Notes under the pieces: generated by a model
Database searches by the model: none
What the model was told of the DNA's origin: nothing
Seen by the model: only the letters and a program-made list of their open reading frames with translations
Position numbers and translations under genes: made by a program
Source of the DNA: Agromyces albus
GTDB taxonomy: Bacteria; Actinomycetota; Actinomycetes; Actinomycetales; Microbacteriaceae
Reading direction: 5' to 3'
Length of the DNA: 64,000 bases
Assembly (NCBI RefSeq): GCF_030815405.1
Contig: NZ_JAUSWX010000001.1
Coordinates: 992,001-1,056,000 of the forward strand
Shown: positions 17,435 through 25,695 of the stretch, in pieces
Layout: each line of letters begins with the position of its first letter
Numbering within the stretch: position 1 is the stretch's first letter

Positions 17435-18391
17435 TCAGCTGGCCACCCGGACCCCGAACAGGCGGCGATACGCGGTCGGGGTCGTCTGCAGCACCTTGAT
17501 GAAGTGGTGCCGCATGACCGCGGCGGCGCCGAAGCCCGTCTCGCGCGCGATCTCCTCGAGCGTGTCGGAGGTCTCTTCGAGCAGCTGCTGGGCGCGCAGC
17601 AATCGCTGACGGTTGAGCCAGGCGTTCGGCGTCGTGCCGGTCTCGGCGCGGAAGCGGCGGGCGAACGTGCGCGGCGACATGAGCGCCTTGCGGGCGAGCA
17701 GGTCGACGGTGAGGTCTTCGTCGAGGTGCTCGATCATCCACTCGGTGATCTTGGCGAACGAGTCGCTTCGGCACTCCGCGACGGGCGACTGGATGAACTG
17801 CGACTGGCCGCCGTCGCGCTGCGGCGGCACGACCATGCGCCGGGCGATGTTGTTGGCCGCGCCCGCTCCGAGTTCCATGCGCACGATGTGCAGCGCGGCA
17901 TCGATGCCCGCCGCGGTGCCGGCCCCCGTCACGACCTTGCCATCCTGCACGAAGAGCACGTCGGGGTCGACGTCGGTGCCGGGGAACATCTTGGCCATGC
18001 GGTCGGTGTACATCCAGTGGGTGGTGGCGCGGCGGCCCTCGAGCACGCCCGCGTGACCGAGCGTGAAGGCGCCCGAGCAGACGGAGAGCACCCAGGCTCC
18101 GCGCTCGACCGCCTCGCGGATCACGGCGGAGACGCGCTCATCGACCGGCTCGTCGATGAGCGCGGCCGGCACCGCGACGAGGTCGGCGTGCCGCGCGAAC
18201 TCGAGGCCCTCGTGCACGACGATGTCGAAGCCGAGCTTCGTGGAGACAGGCCCGGGCTCGGCGGCGACGACCTTGAAGTCGAAGGTGGGGCCGCCCGTGT
18301 CGGCGCGGTCGATGCCGAACACCTCGCAGATCACACCGAATTCGAACGGGGCCATCTGCGGGATGGCGATGCAGGCGATGGACTGGAGCAA
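17435..18391 (-). CDS. GlxA family transcriptional regulator (DJ-1/PfpI domain plus AraC HTH)
   Basis: The 318-residue protein has an N-terminal DJ-1/PfpI-like domain (about 1-185), including VLSVCSGAFTLGHAGVLEGR with the nucleophile-elbow Cys. A C-terminal AraC-type double HTH (about 215-315) carries LMSPRTFARRFRAETG and the final EEIARETGFGAAAVMRHHF. I chose TTG 18391 because GGAGG lies six bases upstream and the family begins LLQSIAC; the frame is open to 18460. It probably binds the repeated TGGCAG/CTGCCA half-sites in the adjacent divergent spacer. It converges with manA, four bases apart. Confidence 0.8.
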   Translation of the reverse strand: MLQSIACIAIPQMAPFEFGVICEVFGIDRADTGGPTFDFKVVAAEPGPVSTKLGFDIVVHEGLEFARHADLVAVPAALIDEPVDERVSAVIREAVERGAWVLSVCSGAFTLGHAGVLEGRRATTHWMYTDRMAKMFPGTDVDPDVLFVQDGKVVTGAGTAAGIDAALHIVRMELGAGAANNIARRMVVPPQRDGGQSQFIQSPVAECRSDSFAKITEWMIEHLDEDLTVDLLARKALMSPRTFARRFRAETGTTPNAWLNRQRLLRAQQLLEETSDTLEEIARETGFGAAAVMRHHFIKVLQTTPTAYRRLFGVRVAS

Positions 18392-18404
18392 CGGGAGCCT
18401 CCGA

Positions 18405-18479
18405 ATGGCAGAAAAGAATCGTTCTGTGGCTACTCTGCCACTGTCGGCAGGATGTGGCAAGCAGTAGATTTTCTGCCAT
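18405..18479. promoter_or_regulatory. Candidate operator: repeated TGGCAG/CTGCCA half-sites
   Basis: The 86-base divergent spacer contains ATGGCAGAAAA at 18405-18415 and its exact complement TTTTCTGCCAT at 18469-18479. An inner pair, CTGCC at 18435-18439 and GGCAG at 18446-18450, sits between them. The symmetry is centred between the regulator and the small membrane-protein gene. Autoregulation by the GlxA-type protein is an inference. Confidence 0.5.
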
Positions 18480-18627
18480 GACCACGATCATCTTCCTCGT
18501 CCTCCTCGGGCTCGCCATCTGGGGCATGCTCGCCACGCTGCTGCGGCTCGACAACGACGGCTATGGTCGCCCCGAGATCCGCGACCGCAACCGGCACGTC
18601 GAAAACCTGACCGCGACCCGCATCTGA
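18478..18627 (+). CDS. Small single-pass membrane protein (49 aa)
   Basis: ATG 18478 opens a 49-residue frame: an N-terminal hydrophobic segment (MTTIIFLVLLGLAIWGMLA, about 3-22) followed by a charged tail (LRLDNDGYGRPEIRDRNRH). The reading frame has normal high-GC third positions and ends in TGA at 18625. It is divergent from the GlxA-type regulator and its first codon overlaps the right arm of the candidate operator, so it may be that regulator's target. No function is recognised; a short upstream Shine-Dalgarno is not obvious. Confidence 0.55.
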   Translation: MTTIIFLVLLGLAIWGMLATLLRLDNDGYGRPEIRDRNRHVENLTATRI

Positions 18628-18686
18628 CGAACCGTCGGCTCCCGGCACGCTCGGCCGGGTCCGATGGCAGTTCCTGCGCGCTTCAC

Positions 18687-18746
18687 GCCGCGGACCGTTC
18701 CCACCCGGGGCCGATACGATCGGTCGGGGCGCGGACGGTCCGCGGC
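18687..18746. promoter_or_regulatory. galE promoter flanked by a 12-bp inverted repeat
   Basis: GCCGCGGACCGT at 18687-18698 is the exact reverse complement of ACGGTCCGCGGC at 18735-18746. Between them lies a -10-like TACGAT at 18715-18720. The left arm would be upstream of the transcription start, so this looks like a DNA operator rather than an RNA hairpin. The galE Shine-Dalgarno GGAAGG follows the right arm. Confidence 0.4.
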
Positions 18747-18760
18747 CGGAAGGCAGGATC

Positions 18761-19729
18761 ATGAGCTGGCTGGTCACCGGGGGAGCCGGATACATCGGGT
18801 CGCACGTCGTACGCGCGTTCGCCTCCCGAGGCATCGACGTCGTCGTCGTCGACGATCTCTCGTCGGGACGGCGGAGCTTCCTGCCCGAGGGCACGGCGTT
18901 CGTGCAGGGCACGATCCTCGACGGATCACAGCTCGAGATGACCTTCGAGCGCTTCGACGTGCAGGGGGTCGTGCACCTGGCCGGCTTCAAGTACGCGGGC
19001 GTCTCGGTGCAGCGTCCGCTGCACACCTACCGGCAGAACGTGACGGGAACGATCACGCTCCTCGCCGCGATGGAGGCCCGCGGCGTCGACCGCATGGTGT
19101 TCTCCTCCAGTGCGGCCGTGTACGGCACGCCCGACGTCGACCTCGTCACCGAGGACACGCCGAAGCGTCCGCAGTCGCCCTACGGGGAGTCGAAGCTCGT
19201 CGGCGAATGGCTCATCGCCGACCAGGGCGTCGCCACCGGCCTCCGTCACACGTCGCTGCGCTACTTCAACGTCGTCGGCTCCGGCACGCCGCAGGTCTTC
19301 GACGTGAGCCCGCACAATCTCTTCCCACTCGTCTTCGACGCACTGCTCGACGGACGCACCCCCCGCATCAACGGCGACGACTACCCGACGCCCGACGGCA
19401 CGAACGTGCGCGACTACCTGCACGTCGCCGACCTCGCCGAGGCGCATGTCGTTGCGGCGGAACGACTCGACTCGGGCAAGCCGATCGAGCCCGTCTACAA
19501 CCTCGGCTCCGGCACCGGCGTCTCGGTCGCCGAGATCATGCGCGCGGTCGCCGACGTCACGGGCATTGAGTTCACTCCCGAGATCGCGCCTCGCCGCGCG
19601 GGCGATCCCGCGCGAATCGTGGCGTCGGGCGACCTCGCCGCTCGCGACCTCGAATGGCGTATGCGGCACTCGCTCGCCGAGATGGTCGAGAGCGCCTGGG
19701 AGGCCCGGCGCGCGGCATCCGCCGAGTGA
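18761..19729 (+). CDS. galE: UDP-glucose 4-epimerase
   Basis: The 322-residue SDR protein starts MSWLVTGGAGYIGSHV with the NAD-binding GxxGxxG. It shows the catalytic SSSAAVYG serine (about 115) and Y-x3-K in PYGESKL (about 148), then LRYFNVVGSG and NVRDYLHVADLAEAH, all GalE hallmarks. It interconverts UDP-glucose and UDP-galactose for the surface glycans encoded upstream. GGAAGGCAGG precedes the ATG. It appears monocistronic, with a hairpin directly after the stop. Confidence 0.92.
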   Translation: MSWLVTGGAGYIGSHVVRAFASRGIDVVVVDDLSSGRRSFLPEGTAFVQGTILDGSQLEMTFERFDVQGVVHLAGFKYAGVSVQRPLHTYRQNVTGTITLLAAMEARGVDRMVFSSSAAVYGTPDVDLVTEDTPKRPQSPYGESKLVGEWLIADQGVATGLRHTSLRYFNVVGSGTPQVFDVSPHNLFPLVFDALLDGRTPRINGDDYPTPDGTNVRDYLHVADLAEAHVVAAERLDSGKPIEPVYNLGSGTGVSVAEIMRAVADVTGIEFTPEIAPRRAGDPARIVASGDLAARDLEWRMRHSLAEMVESAWEARRAASAE

Positions 19730-19730
19730 A

Positions 19731-19749
19731 TCGCACCTCGACGGTGCGA
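19731..19749 (+). terminator. Hairpin after galE
   Basis: TCGCACC-TCGAC-GGTGCGA forms a perfect seven-base stem one base after the galE stop. The following bases are AAAAG rather than a U-tract, so it is a weak intrinsic terminator or mRNA-stabilising hairpin. Confidence 0.45.
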
Positions 19750-19832
19750 AAAGTAACGTCTGCGGAACACCCCCGGCGTGTCGCGGCGTGGCTGAAGCCT
19801 CGACGGCCGATTGAGGGTTTACGATCCGCGAC

Positions 19833-19861
19833 TTGACTCTCACGAACTACACCGGTGTAAT
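19833..19861 (+). promoter_or_regulatory. whiB2 promoter (TTGACT-N17-TGTAAT)
   Basis: A near-consensus housekeeping promoter: -35 TTGACT at 19833-19838, a 17-base spacer, -10 TGTAAT at 19856-19861. The transcription start should fall near 19868, which excludes the GTG at 19867 as start codon and supports the ATG at 19912. Confidence 0.7.
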
Positions 19862-19911
19862 TAGTCGTGACACACCCTCTGGGTGGTCGGTACAACTGGG
19901 TGGGAGACGAT

Positions 19912-20232
19912 ATGGGCAATCCTGAATATCGTTCTGGAGTACCTGACGATTGGTTCATCGATCCGGTAAGGCTCGGGGTTCCAGGGGTTCGTCCGGGAGC
20001 CGATGACGAGAATCCGCTGGCTTGGCAGAGTGATGCGCTGTGTGCGCAGACCGACCCCGAGGCATTCTTCCCTGAGAAGGGTGGATCGACCCGCGACGCG
20101 AAGAAGATCTGCACGGGCTGCGAGGTGCGATCCGAGTGTCTCGAATACGCACTCTCGAACGACGAGCGCTTCGGCATCTGGGGCGGGCTGTCGGAACGCG
20201 AGCGTCGCAAACTCCGCAAACGAGCGGTCTGA
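19912..20232 (+). CDS. whiB2: WhiB2/WhmD-type iron-sulfur transcription factor
   Basis: The 106-residue protein has the four WhiB cysteines (about C44, C67, C70, C76) in ALCAQTDPEAFFPEKGG and ICTGCEVRSEC. The GIWGGLSERERRKLRK turn and basic tail follow at 88-104. The block AQTDPEAFFPEKGGST is characteristic of WhiB2/WhmD, which controls septation and cell division. ATG 19912 has GGGAGA five bases upstream and lies about 44 bases inside the predicted transcript. The neighbourhood (manB, DUF3499, metallopeptidase-like) matches the mycobacterial whiB2 locus. Confidence 0.9.
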   Translation: MGNPEYRSGVPDDWFIDPVRLGVPGVRPGADDENPLAWQSDALCAQTDPEAFFPEKGGSTRDAKKICTGCEVRSECLEYALSNDERFGIWGGLSERERRKLRKRAV

Positions 20233-20335
20233 TCCGGGGACCCGTGCACCGACTTCGGCCGGCGCGCGGGTCGCCTGATCCGATCGGTTTCGTGGCACGC
20301 CCTGCCTGATCCCGGATGCCGCGCGGAGAGCCGCC

Positions 20336-20341
20336 TAGGCT
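20336..20341 (+). promoter_or_regulatory. -10 box (TAGGCT), leaderless arrangement
   Basis: TAGGCT sits seven bases before the ATG at 20349, and no Shine-Dalgarno precedes that ATG. Translation probably starts at or next to +1. Confidence 0.4.
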
Positions 20342-20348
20342 GATTCCG

Positions 20349-23300
20349 ATGTTCCCCAGAGTCACCGCCATCCTCGTCGTGCAGCACGGCGGCGACCACT
20401 TGCGGCGCACGCTCGAAGCGCTGCAGGCCCAGCGTCGCACCCCCGACGCGCTCGTCATCGTGCTGACGGAGGCCGACGCCGGGGCGCGCGAGATCATCGA
20501 GGGGGCCGGGGCGACCCATATCGTCGAGCACTCGCAGCATCTGTCGTTCGGCGATGCGGTGCGAGCGGGCGAGCGAGTGATCGGGCCGCCGTCGACGGAT
20601 GCCGACGCACTGTGGCTCCTCTCCGAGGACAGCGCGCCAGAGCCCGAGGCGCTCGCGAAGCTGCTCGCGACGCTCGAGACCGCGAAATCCGTCGGCATCG
20701 CCGGGCCGAAGCTCATGCACTGGGACGCCCCCGACCGCATCGCCGTCTTCGGCCGCTCGATCACGCGCCTCGGGCGAAGCGTGCCACTCGTCGCCGACGA
20801 GCTCGACCAGGGCCAGCACGACGGGCTGAGCGACGTGCTCGGACTCGATCCCGCCGCGATCCTCGTGCGGCACACCGTCTGGCGTGCCCTCGACGGGTTC
20901 GATCCCGGGCTCCCGAGCGCCGACGACGCGCTCGACTTCTCGATCCGTGCCCGGCTCGCCGGCCATCGCGTCACCGTCGTGCCCGATGCGCGCGTCGCGT
21001 TCGCGGGTGCGGGGGTGGCCGGACCCCCGGTCGCGCGCCGGCCGCGCACCGTTCGGCGACGCGAGCGCGCGGCCCGCGCGGCGGAGCTGCACCGCCGACT
21101 CGTGTACGCGCCGGCCCTCGCGGTGCCGCTGCACTGGCTCACCCTGCTGCCGCTCGCCCTGCTGCGCTCCATCCGGCTGCTGCTCGTGAAGACCCCGGGC
21201 GCGATTCCCGGTGAGCTCACCGCCGCGATCCGCACGATGTTCTCCGGCATGCGCGTCGCACGCGCCCGGCGCACGCTGAAGTCGGGGCGCACGAGCGGCT
21301 GGGCGGTCGTCTCCCCGTTGCGCATGCAGCACGACGAGATGCGCCGGCGATCGCAGCTCGCCGCCGAAGCGCGCCGGGCGAGGGCACGCGGCCGCAAGCA
21401 CGAACTGCAGTTCCTCAGCACGGGTGGCGGATGGGTCCTGCTCACGTCGGCCGTGGCATCCGTCGCCCTCCTCTCGTGGCTCATGGGCGCGAACGGCATC
21501 GGCGGCGGCGCCTTGCTCCCGCTCTCGAGCGGGGTCGGCGAGCTCTGGCGCAATGCCGCCTACGGTTGGCGCGACCTCGGCGCCGGGTTGGTCGGCGCGC
21601 CCGACCCGTTCGCCGGACTGCTCGCGGTCATCGGATCCCTCACGTTCTGGGCACCCTCGTTCGGACTCGTGCTGCTCTGGATCGTGGCCCTGCCGGCGGC
21701 CGCGATCGGCGCCTGGTTCGCGGCCTCACGGCTCACGGAGCGTGCAGCCGTCCGCGCGGCGGCGGCCCTGATCTGGGCGATCTCGCCCACCTTCCTCACC
21801 GCACTCGGCGATGGACGGCCGGGTGCCGTCATCGCCCACGTGCTGCTCGGCTGGCTCGCGTTCGCGGTGTTCGGCGCGGCGACGTCGTGGGCCGCCGCGG
21901 GTGCCGCGTCACTGCTCTTCGCCGCGGTCGTCGCCGCGGCACCGAGCCTCGCACCCGCGCTCCTCATCGCGTGGCTCGTGGGGCTCGCCGTCAGCGGCCG
22001 CGCCGCCGCACGACTGGCCGGCCTCCCGATCCCAGCAGTTATGCTCGCCGCGCCCCTGGTCTTCGAGCAGTTCGCACGGGGCACCCCGCTCGCGGTCCTC
22101 GCCGATCCCGGCACGCCCGTCGTGAGCGCCGTGCCGTCGGCGTGGCAGCTCGCCCTCGGGTTCCCGAGTGCGCCGCCGGCCGCATGGAACGAGCTCGTCG
22201 GCGCCGTCGCATCCGTCGATCCGCGGCTCGTCGTGGCTGCACTGCTCGCACCGCTCGCCCTCGCAGCGCTCGCTGCCGTGCTCGCCCCCGGAGCGCGCGC
22301 CTCACTGCTCGCGCTCGGCACCGCCCTGCTCGGCCTGGCCACCGCCGTCGCCGCCGCGCAGCTGGCGGTCGCGGTCGTCGGCCCGGCGGCCGTGCCCGTC
22401 TGGGCCGGCGCCGGCCTCAGCCTCGAGTGGCTCGGACTCACGCTCGCCGCCGTCGTCGCGCTCGGCGCCCTCCATCGTGGCAGTGCCCTCGCCGGCGGAT
22501 TCGTCACGGTGTGCGCCGCCGCGGCGGTGCTTCCGACCGCATTCGCGATCGCCACCGGCGGCGCCGCGATCTCTCCTGCTGCCGAGCGCACGCTTCCGGC
22601 CTTCGTGGCGGCAGAGGCCGACGCCGATCCACGCGTCGCGACGCTGCGCATCGAACCCGAGGCCGACGGCGGCCTCCGCGCGACCATCGAGCACGGCTCC
22701 GGAACCACCCTCGACGAGCAGTCGACACTGGTCCAGACGAGTGAGGAACTCAGCGCCGACGACGAGGAGCTCGCGACCATCGCGGGCAACCTGGCCTCCC
22801 GGAGCGGCTTCGACCCGACGGCCGCGACCCGTGAGTTCGGCGTCGCGTTCGTGCTCCTCGCCGCTCCTGCCGACGACGAGAACCGAGAGGCCCTGGCCAC
22901 TGGGGAGCGTGCCCGCACGGCGCTCGACGGCAACGCCGCGCTCGTGGCGGTCGGCGAGACCGACTTCGGCACCCTGTGGCGGTTCGCCGCGGCCGAACCC
23001 GACGCCGAGGCGGCACGCATCCCGTCGGGTGCAGGCGGCTGGCTCACCGGCGTGATCACGCTCGTGCAGCTCGTCGTCATCGGCGCCGCGCTGCTGCTCT
23101 CGATCCCCACCGGCGCCGGTCGCGAGACCGATCGCCGCCCGGTTCGTCGTCGGCGCGGATCGCCTCCGGCGGCTGCGACTGCGGCTGCGGGTCCGGATGA
23201 CGCGACTGCCGCTGAGGCGGCCGCGGATGACTCGAGGGCAGACGAGACGGCTCCGGGCGACGCGACGGCAGACGAAACCGCTGCGGGTGACGCGACGGCA

Positions 23301-23543
23301 GACGAGACGACGACCGAGGCGGCCGCCGACGGAGAGGCCGGTGCGGCGGCCGACGAGGTCGACGGAGCCGACGAGCTCGGCACCCGTGAGGCTCCCATCT
23401 CCGGCGACGCCGCGCCCATCGACGGCGACGCGCCCGCGCCCGTGCCCGTGACCCCGGGCGGCGAAGCGGTTCCCGACGATCCCAACGCCTCCGCGCCGCC
23501 CACGGAACCCGCCGACCCGGAGGGAGACGACGATGCTCGCTAG
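20349..23543 (+). CDS. Very large GT2-type membrane glycosyltransferase
   Basis: The 1064-residue protein starts MFPRVTAILVVQHGG. Residues 1-250 form a GT2 domain (LEALQAQRRTPDALVIV, LWLLSEDSAPEPEAL). Two hydrophobic helices lie near 255-285, then a basic stretch, then about ten to twelve membrane helices between 360 and 740. An extracytoplasmic-looking domain (about 745-890) is followed by a last helix near 900, and the tail (920-1064) is rich in Ala, Asp, Glu and Thr with 10-residue repeats. This family is found next to whiB2 in actinobacteria and is presumed to act in cell-wall glycan synthesis. It overlaps the DUF5719 gene by 11 bases. Confidence 0.75.
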   Translation: MFPRVTAILVVQHGGDHLRRTLEALQAQRRTPDALVIVLTEADAGAREIIEGAGATHIVEHSQHLSFGDAVRAGERVIGPPSTDADALWLLSEDSAPEPEALAKLLATLETAKSVGIAGPKLMHWDAPDRIAVFGRSITRLGRSVPLVADELDQGQHDGLSDVLGLDPAAILVRHTVWRALDGFDPGLPSADDALDFSIRARLAGHRVTVVPDARVAFAGAGVAGPPVARRPRTVRRRERAARAAELHRRLVYAPALAVPLHWLTLLPLALLRSIRLLLVKTPGAIPGELTAAIRTMFSGMRVARARRTLKSGRTSGWAVVSPLRMQHDEMRRRSQLAAEARRARARGRKHELQFLSTGGGWVLLTSAVASVALLSWLMGANGIGGGALLPLSSGVGELWRNAAYGWRDLGAGLVGAPDPFAGLLAVIGSLTFWAPSFGLVLLWIVALPAAAIGAWFAASRLTERAAVRAAAALIWAISPTFLTALGDGRPGAVIAHVLLGWLAFAVFGAATSWAAAGAASLLFAAVVAAAPSLAPALLIAWLVGLAVSGRAAARLAGLPIPAVMLAAPLVFEQFARGTPLAVLADPGTPVVSAVPSAWQLALGFPSAPPAAWNELVGAVASVDPRLVVAALLAPLALAALAAVLAPGARASLLALGTALLGLATAVAAAQLAVAVVGPAAVPVWAGAGLSLEWLGLTLAAVVALGALHRGSALAGGFVTVCAAAAVLPTAFAIATGGAAISPAAERTLPAFVAAEADADPRVATLRIEPEADGGLRATIEHGSGTTLDEQSTLVQTSEELSADDEELATIAGNLASRSGFDPTAATREFGVAFVLLAAPADDENREALATGERARTALDGNAALVAVGETDFGTLWRFAAAEPDAEAARIPSGAGGWLTGVITLVQLVVIGAALLLSIPTGAGRETDRRPVRRRRGSPPAAATAAAGPDDATAAEAAADDSRADETAPGDATADETAAGDATADETTTEAAADGEAGAAADEVDGADELGTREAPISGDAAPIDGDAPAPVPVTPGGEAVPDDPNASAPPTEPADPEGDDDAR
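23238..23312 (+). repeat. 30-bp tandem repeat coding for DETAxGDATA
   Basis: Two full and one partial 30-base units start at 23238, 23268 and 23298. They encode DETAPGDATA, DETAAGDATA and a diverged third unit inside the acidic tail of the large glycosyltransferase. The unit length is a multiple of three, so copy-number change keeps the frame. Confidence 0.6.
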
Positions 23544-24987
23544 ACGCACGATCGCCCGCATCGGCGGCCGCGCCGCCGCCTTCCTCGTGGCGGCCGCGCT
23601 CGCCGCCGCCGCGCTCACCGCCGCGGCGATCGTCCCTTGGCCCGAACACCGCACGAGTGCGCCGTCCCTCGTCGTGCAGCCGGCCGAGAGTCGGCAGCAA
23701 CGCGTCTGCCCCGGTCCGCTGATGACGCTCGCCGACGACGCGGCGGCGGCCACCACCGCCTCATCCATCGGGTCGGCGGCGATCGTCGCCGACGCCGAAC
23801 CGGCGGGGGCGGTCGTCGAGCAGTCACCCGTCACGGCACCCGACAATCCCCGCGCCGATAGCGACGGCACGCCGACCGTGATCGCGGCGGAACCCGGCGA
23901 CGTCGCGGTGGGACTGCTCGCGGGGGCGCAATCGCAGACGGCCGCGACCGAGACGGTCGCGGGCTTCGCGGCGGCCGCGTGCTCAGAGGCGCTCGCCGAC
24001 GCCTGGCTCGTCGCGGGCGCCACGAACCTCGGCCGCACGAGCCTCATGCTGCTGTCGAACCCGACCGAGGTCGCCGCAACCGTCGACGTGCGTGTGTCGG
24101 GTGAGTCCGGCCCGGTCGAGGCGGCGTCGGCGCTCGGCATCATCGTGCCGCCGGGCAACCAGCGCGTGCTCTCGCTCGCCGGGCTCGCACCGAACCTGGA
24201 ATCGCCGGTCGTGCACGTCGAGAGCACCGGTGGCGCAATCGTCGCGAGCCTGGAGCACTCCGTCGTGCAAGGCCTCGCCCCCGCGGGCGTCGAGCTCTCG
24301 GGCGCCACGGCGATGCCGTCGACCCGCCAGGTGATCCCAGGCTTCGTCGTGGCGAAAGCAGGCGGAGTCGACCCCGCCGACGACCACGCCCTCGGCGACG
24401 ACTTCCCTGCAGTGCGACTCTTCGCTCCGGGCGACGACGCCGTGGAGGCGTCGATCGGCATCGTCTCCGAGACGGGTGCGGGCGGATCGACGATCGACGT
24501 GACGCTCCAGCCCGGACGGGTCAGCGACGTGCCGCTCGGTGTGCTCGCCGCCGGCAGCTACACGCTCCGGATCGAGGCCGACGCCCCGATCGTGGCGGCG
24601 GCGCGGGCGACGACGGGCGTGCCGGCCGAATCCGGGGGTGCGGATGCCGCGGCATCCGTCGACCTCGCCTGGACCGTCGCGACGGCGCCCCTGCTCGACG
24701 ACGGCGTGGTCGTCGTGCCGCAGGGCCCGTCACCCGTCTTGCATTTCGCGAGCACCGGCACGGACGCCACGGAGACGACGGTCACCATCGACGGCACCGA
24801 GCGCGCGGTGACGGTGCCGGCGGGCGGCGCGGCGAGCGTCGCGCTCGCGCCCGGCGCGGTGGTGCGACTCGCCGGCGTCGAGGGCCTGCACGCGTCGGTG
24901 TCGTTCGCGGGCGCTGCCGCGCTCGCCTCATTCGGTGTGCAACCGCCGGGCGCGCAGGATGCGCCGATCCGCGTCTACCCGCGCTGA
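23533..24987 (+). CDS. DUF5719 family exported protein
   Basis: The 484-residue protein has an N-terminal membrane helix (about 12-38). It is followed by beta-rich extracytoplasmic sequence with LVAGATNLGRTSLMLLSNPTEVAATVDV-type blocks (about 156-185) that mark DUF5719, and two cysteines (about 59 and 151) that might pair. Function is unknown; the family co-occurs with the large GT2 protein in the whiB2 locus, suggesting a cell-envelope role. Its ATG overlaps the upstream gene by 11 bases behind GGAGGGAGACGACG, so translation is coupled. It converges with the next gene, three bases apart. Confidence 0.78.
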   Translation: MLARRTIARIGGRAAAFLVAAALAAAALTAAAIVPWPEHRTSAPSLVVQPAESRQQRVCPGPLMTLADDAAAATTASSIGSAAIVADAEPAGAVVEQSPVTAPDNPRADSDGTPTVIAAEPGDVAVGLLAGAQSQTAATETVAGFAAAACSEALADAWLVAGATNLGRTSLMLLSNPTEVAATVDVRVSGESGPVEAASALGIIVPPGNQRVLSLAGLAPNLESPVVHVESTGGAIVASLEHSVVQGLAPAGVELSGATAMPSTRQVIPGFVVAKAGGVDPADDHALGDDFPAVRLFAPGDDAVEASIGIVSETGAGGSTIDVTLQPGRVSDVPLGVLAAGSYTLRIEADAPIVAAARATTGVPAESGGADAAASVDLAWTVATAPLLDDGVVVVPQGPSPVLHFASTGTDATETTVTIDGTERAVTVPAGGAASVALAPGAVVRLAGVEGLHASVSFAGAAALASFGVQPPGAQDAPIRVYPR

Positions 24988-24990
24988 GCC

Positions 24991-25443
24991 TCAGAGGTGC
25001 CGGTAGCGCCCCGGCGCAAGCTCCCAGGGGTCTTTACCGAGCAGTTCGGCGATCGCACGGAACACGCAGCTCTCGATGAGGAGCTTCTCCTCCCGTTCCT
25101 CGCCCTCTTGGAGCCGCAGGAATCGCACGATCGGCAGCCGGAAGAAGACGATGCGCCGCTCGTCGTGGAAGACCTTCCACCGATCGACGTGATCGCCGTG
25201 GATCGCGTCGGCGGGGCCCTGTGCGACCTCGAACACGACGCCCTCGAGCTCGGGCCACAGCCCGCGAAGGTAGGCGGCCGTCGTGGCGATCGTGAAATCG
25301 AACTCGTCGAGCCGGGTGCGGATCGGCTCGAGGTGCGGACCCGTCACGGCGGAACGCATGCCGCGCCCGTGTCGATCACGGGCGAGTCGTCTCGGCGAAC
25401 GCGGCACTGAGGCGACACGGCGGGGTCGGGGCATACCCTCCAT
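24991..25443 (-). CDS. Metallopeptidase-family-like protein without HExxH (Rv3259-like)
   Basis: The 150-residue protein resembles the small zincin-like family found beside whiB2 and DUF3499 genes (Rv3259 in M. tuberculosis). Family blocks include IVFFRLPIVRFLRL and LLGKDPWELAPGRY. Where active zincins have HExxH, this one reads LLIESCVFRAIAELL, so metal binding and proteolysis are doubtful. I used ATG 25443; ATG 25434 is three codons in, and the first 25 residues are basic and poorly conserved-looking. The open frame to 25719 runs antisense to DUF3499 and is rejected. Confidence 0.65.
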   Translation of the reverse strand: MEGMPRPRRVASVPRSPRRLARDRHGRGMRSAVTGPHLEPIRTRLDEFDFTIATTAAYLRGLWPELEGVVFEVAQGPADAIHGDHVDRWKVFHDERRIVFFRLPIVRFLRLQEGEEREEKLLIESCVFRAIAELLGKDPWELAPGRYRHL

Positions 25444-25479
25444 CGTAATGTCCGCGTCGCTCGCTACTCTGGTGGTGCC

Positions 25480-25695
25480 ATGAGACGTTGTTCGCGCACC
25501 GCATGCACCGCAGACGCGGTGGCGACACTCACCTTCGACTACGCCGACTCGATGGCGGTGCTCGGCCCGTTGGCGCTCACCCGCGAACCGCACGGCTACG
25601 ACCTCTGCGCCCGCCATGCCGACCGCACCTCGGCCCCCAAGGGCTGGCAGGTCGTGCGGCACGTTTCGCTCGGTGAGGTAGGTTTCAAGGCATGA
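25480..25695 (+). CDS. DUF3499 family protein
   Basis: The 71-residue protein begins MRRCSRTACTADAVATLTFDY, ending in ARHADRTSAPKGWQVVRHV. Cysteines in C-x4-C spacing near the N-terminus and a C-A-R-H motif could form a small zinc knuckle. This matches DUF3499, a conserved actinobacterial family of unknown function always next to manB. Its stop overlaps the manB start (ATGA), so the two are translationally coupled. A -10-like TACTCT lies ten bases upstream. Confidence 0.8.
   Translation: MRRCSRTACTADAVATLTFDYADSMAVLGPLALTREPHGYDLCARHADRTSAPKGWQVVRHVSLGEVGFKA

Noticed and set aside
23238..23312. Short tandem repeats as a CRISPR array
   Set aside because: The 30-base units are contiguous without spacers and encode an in-frame acidic peptide repeat.
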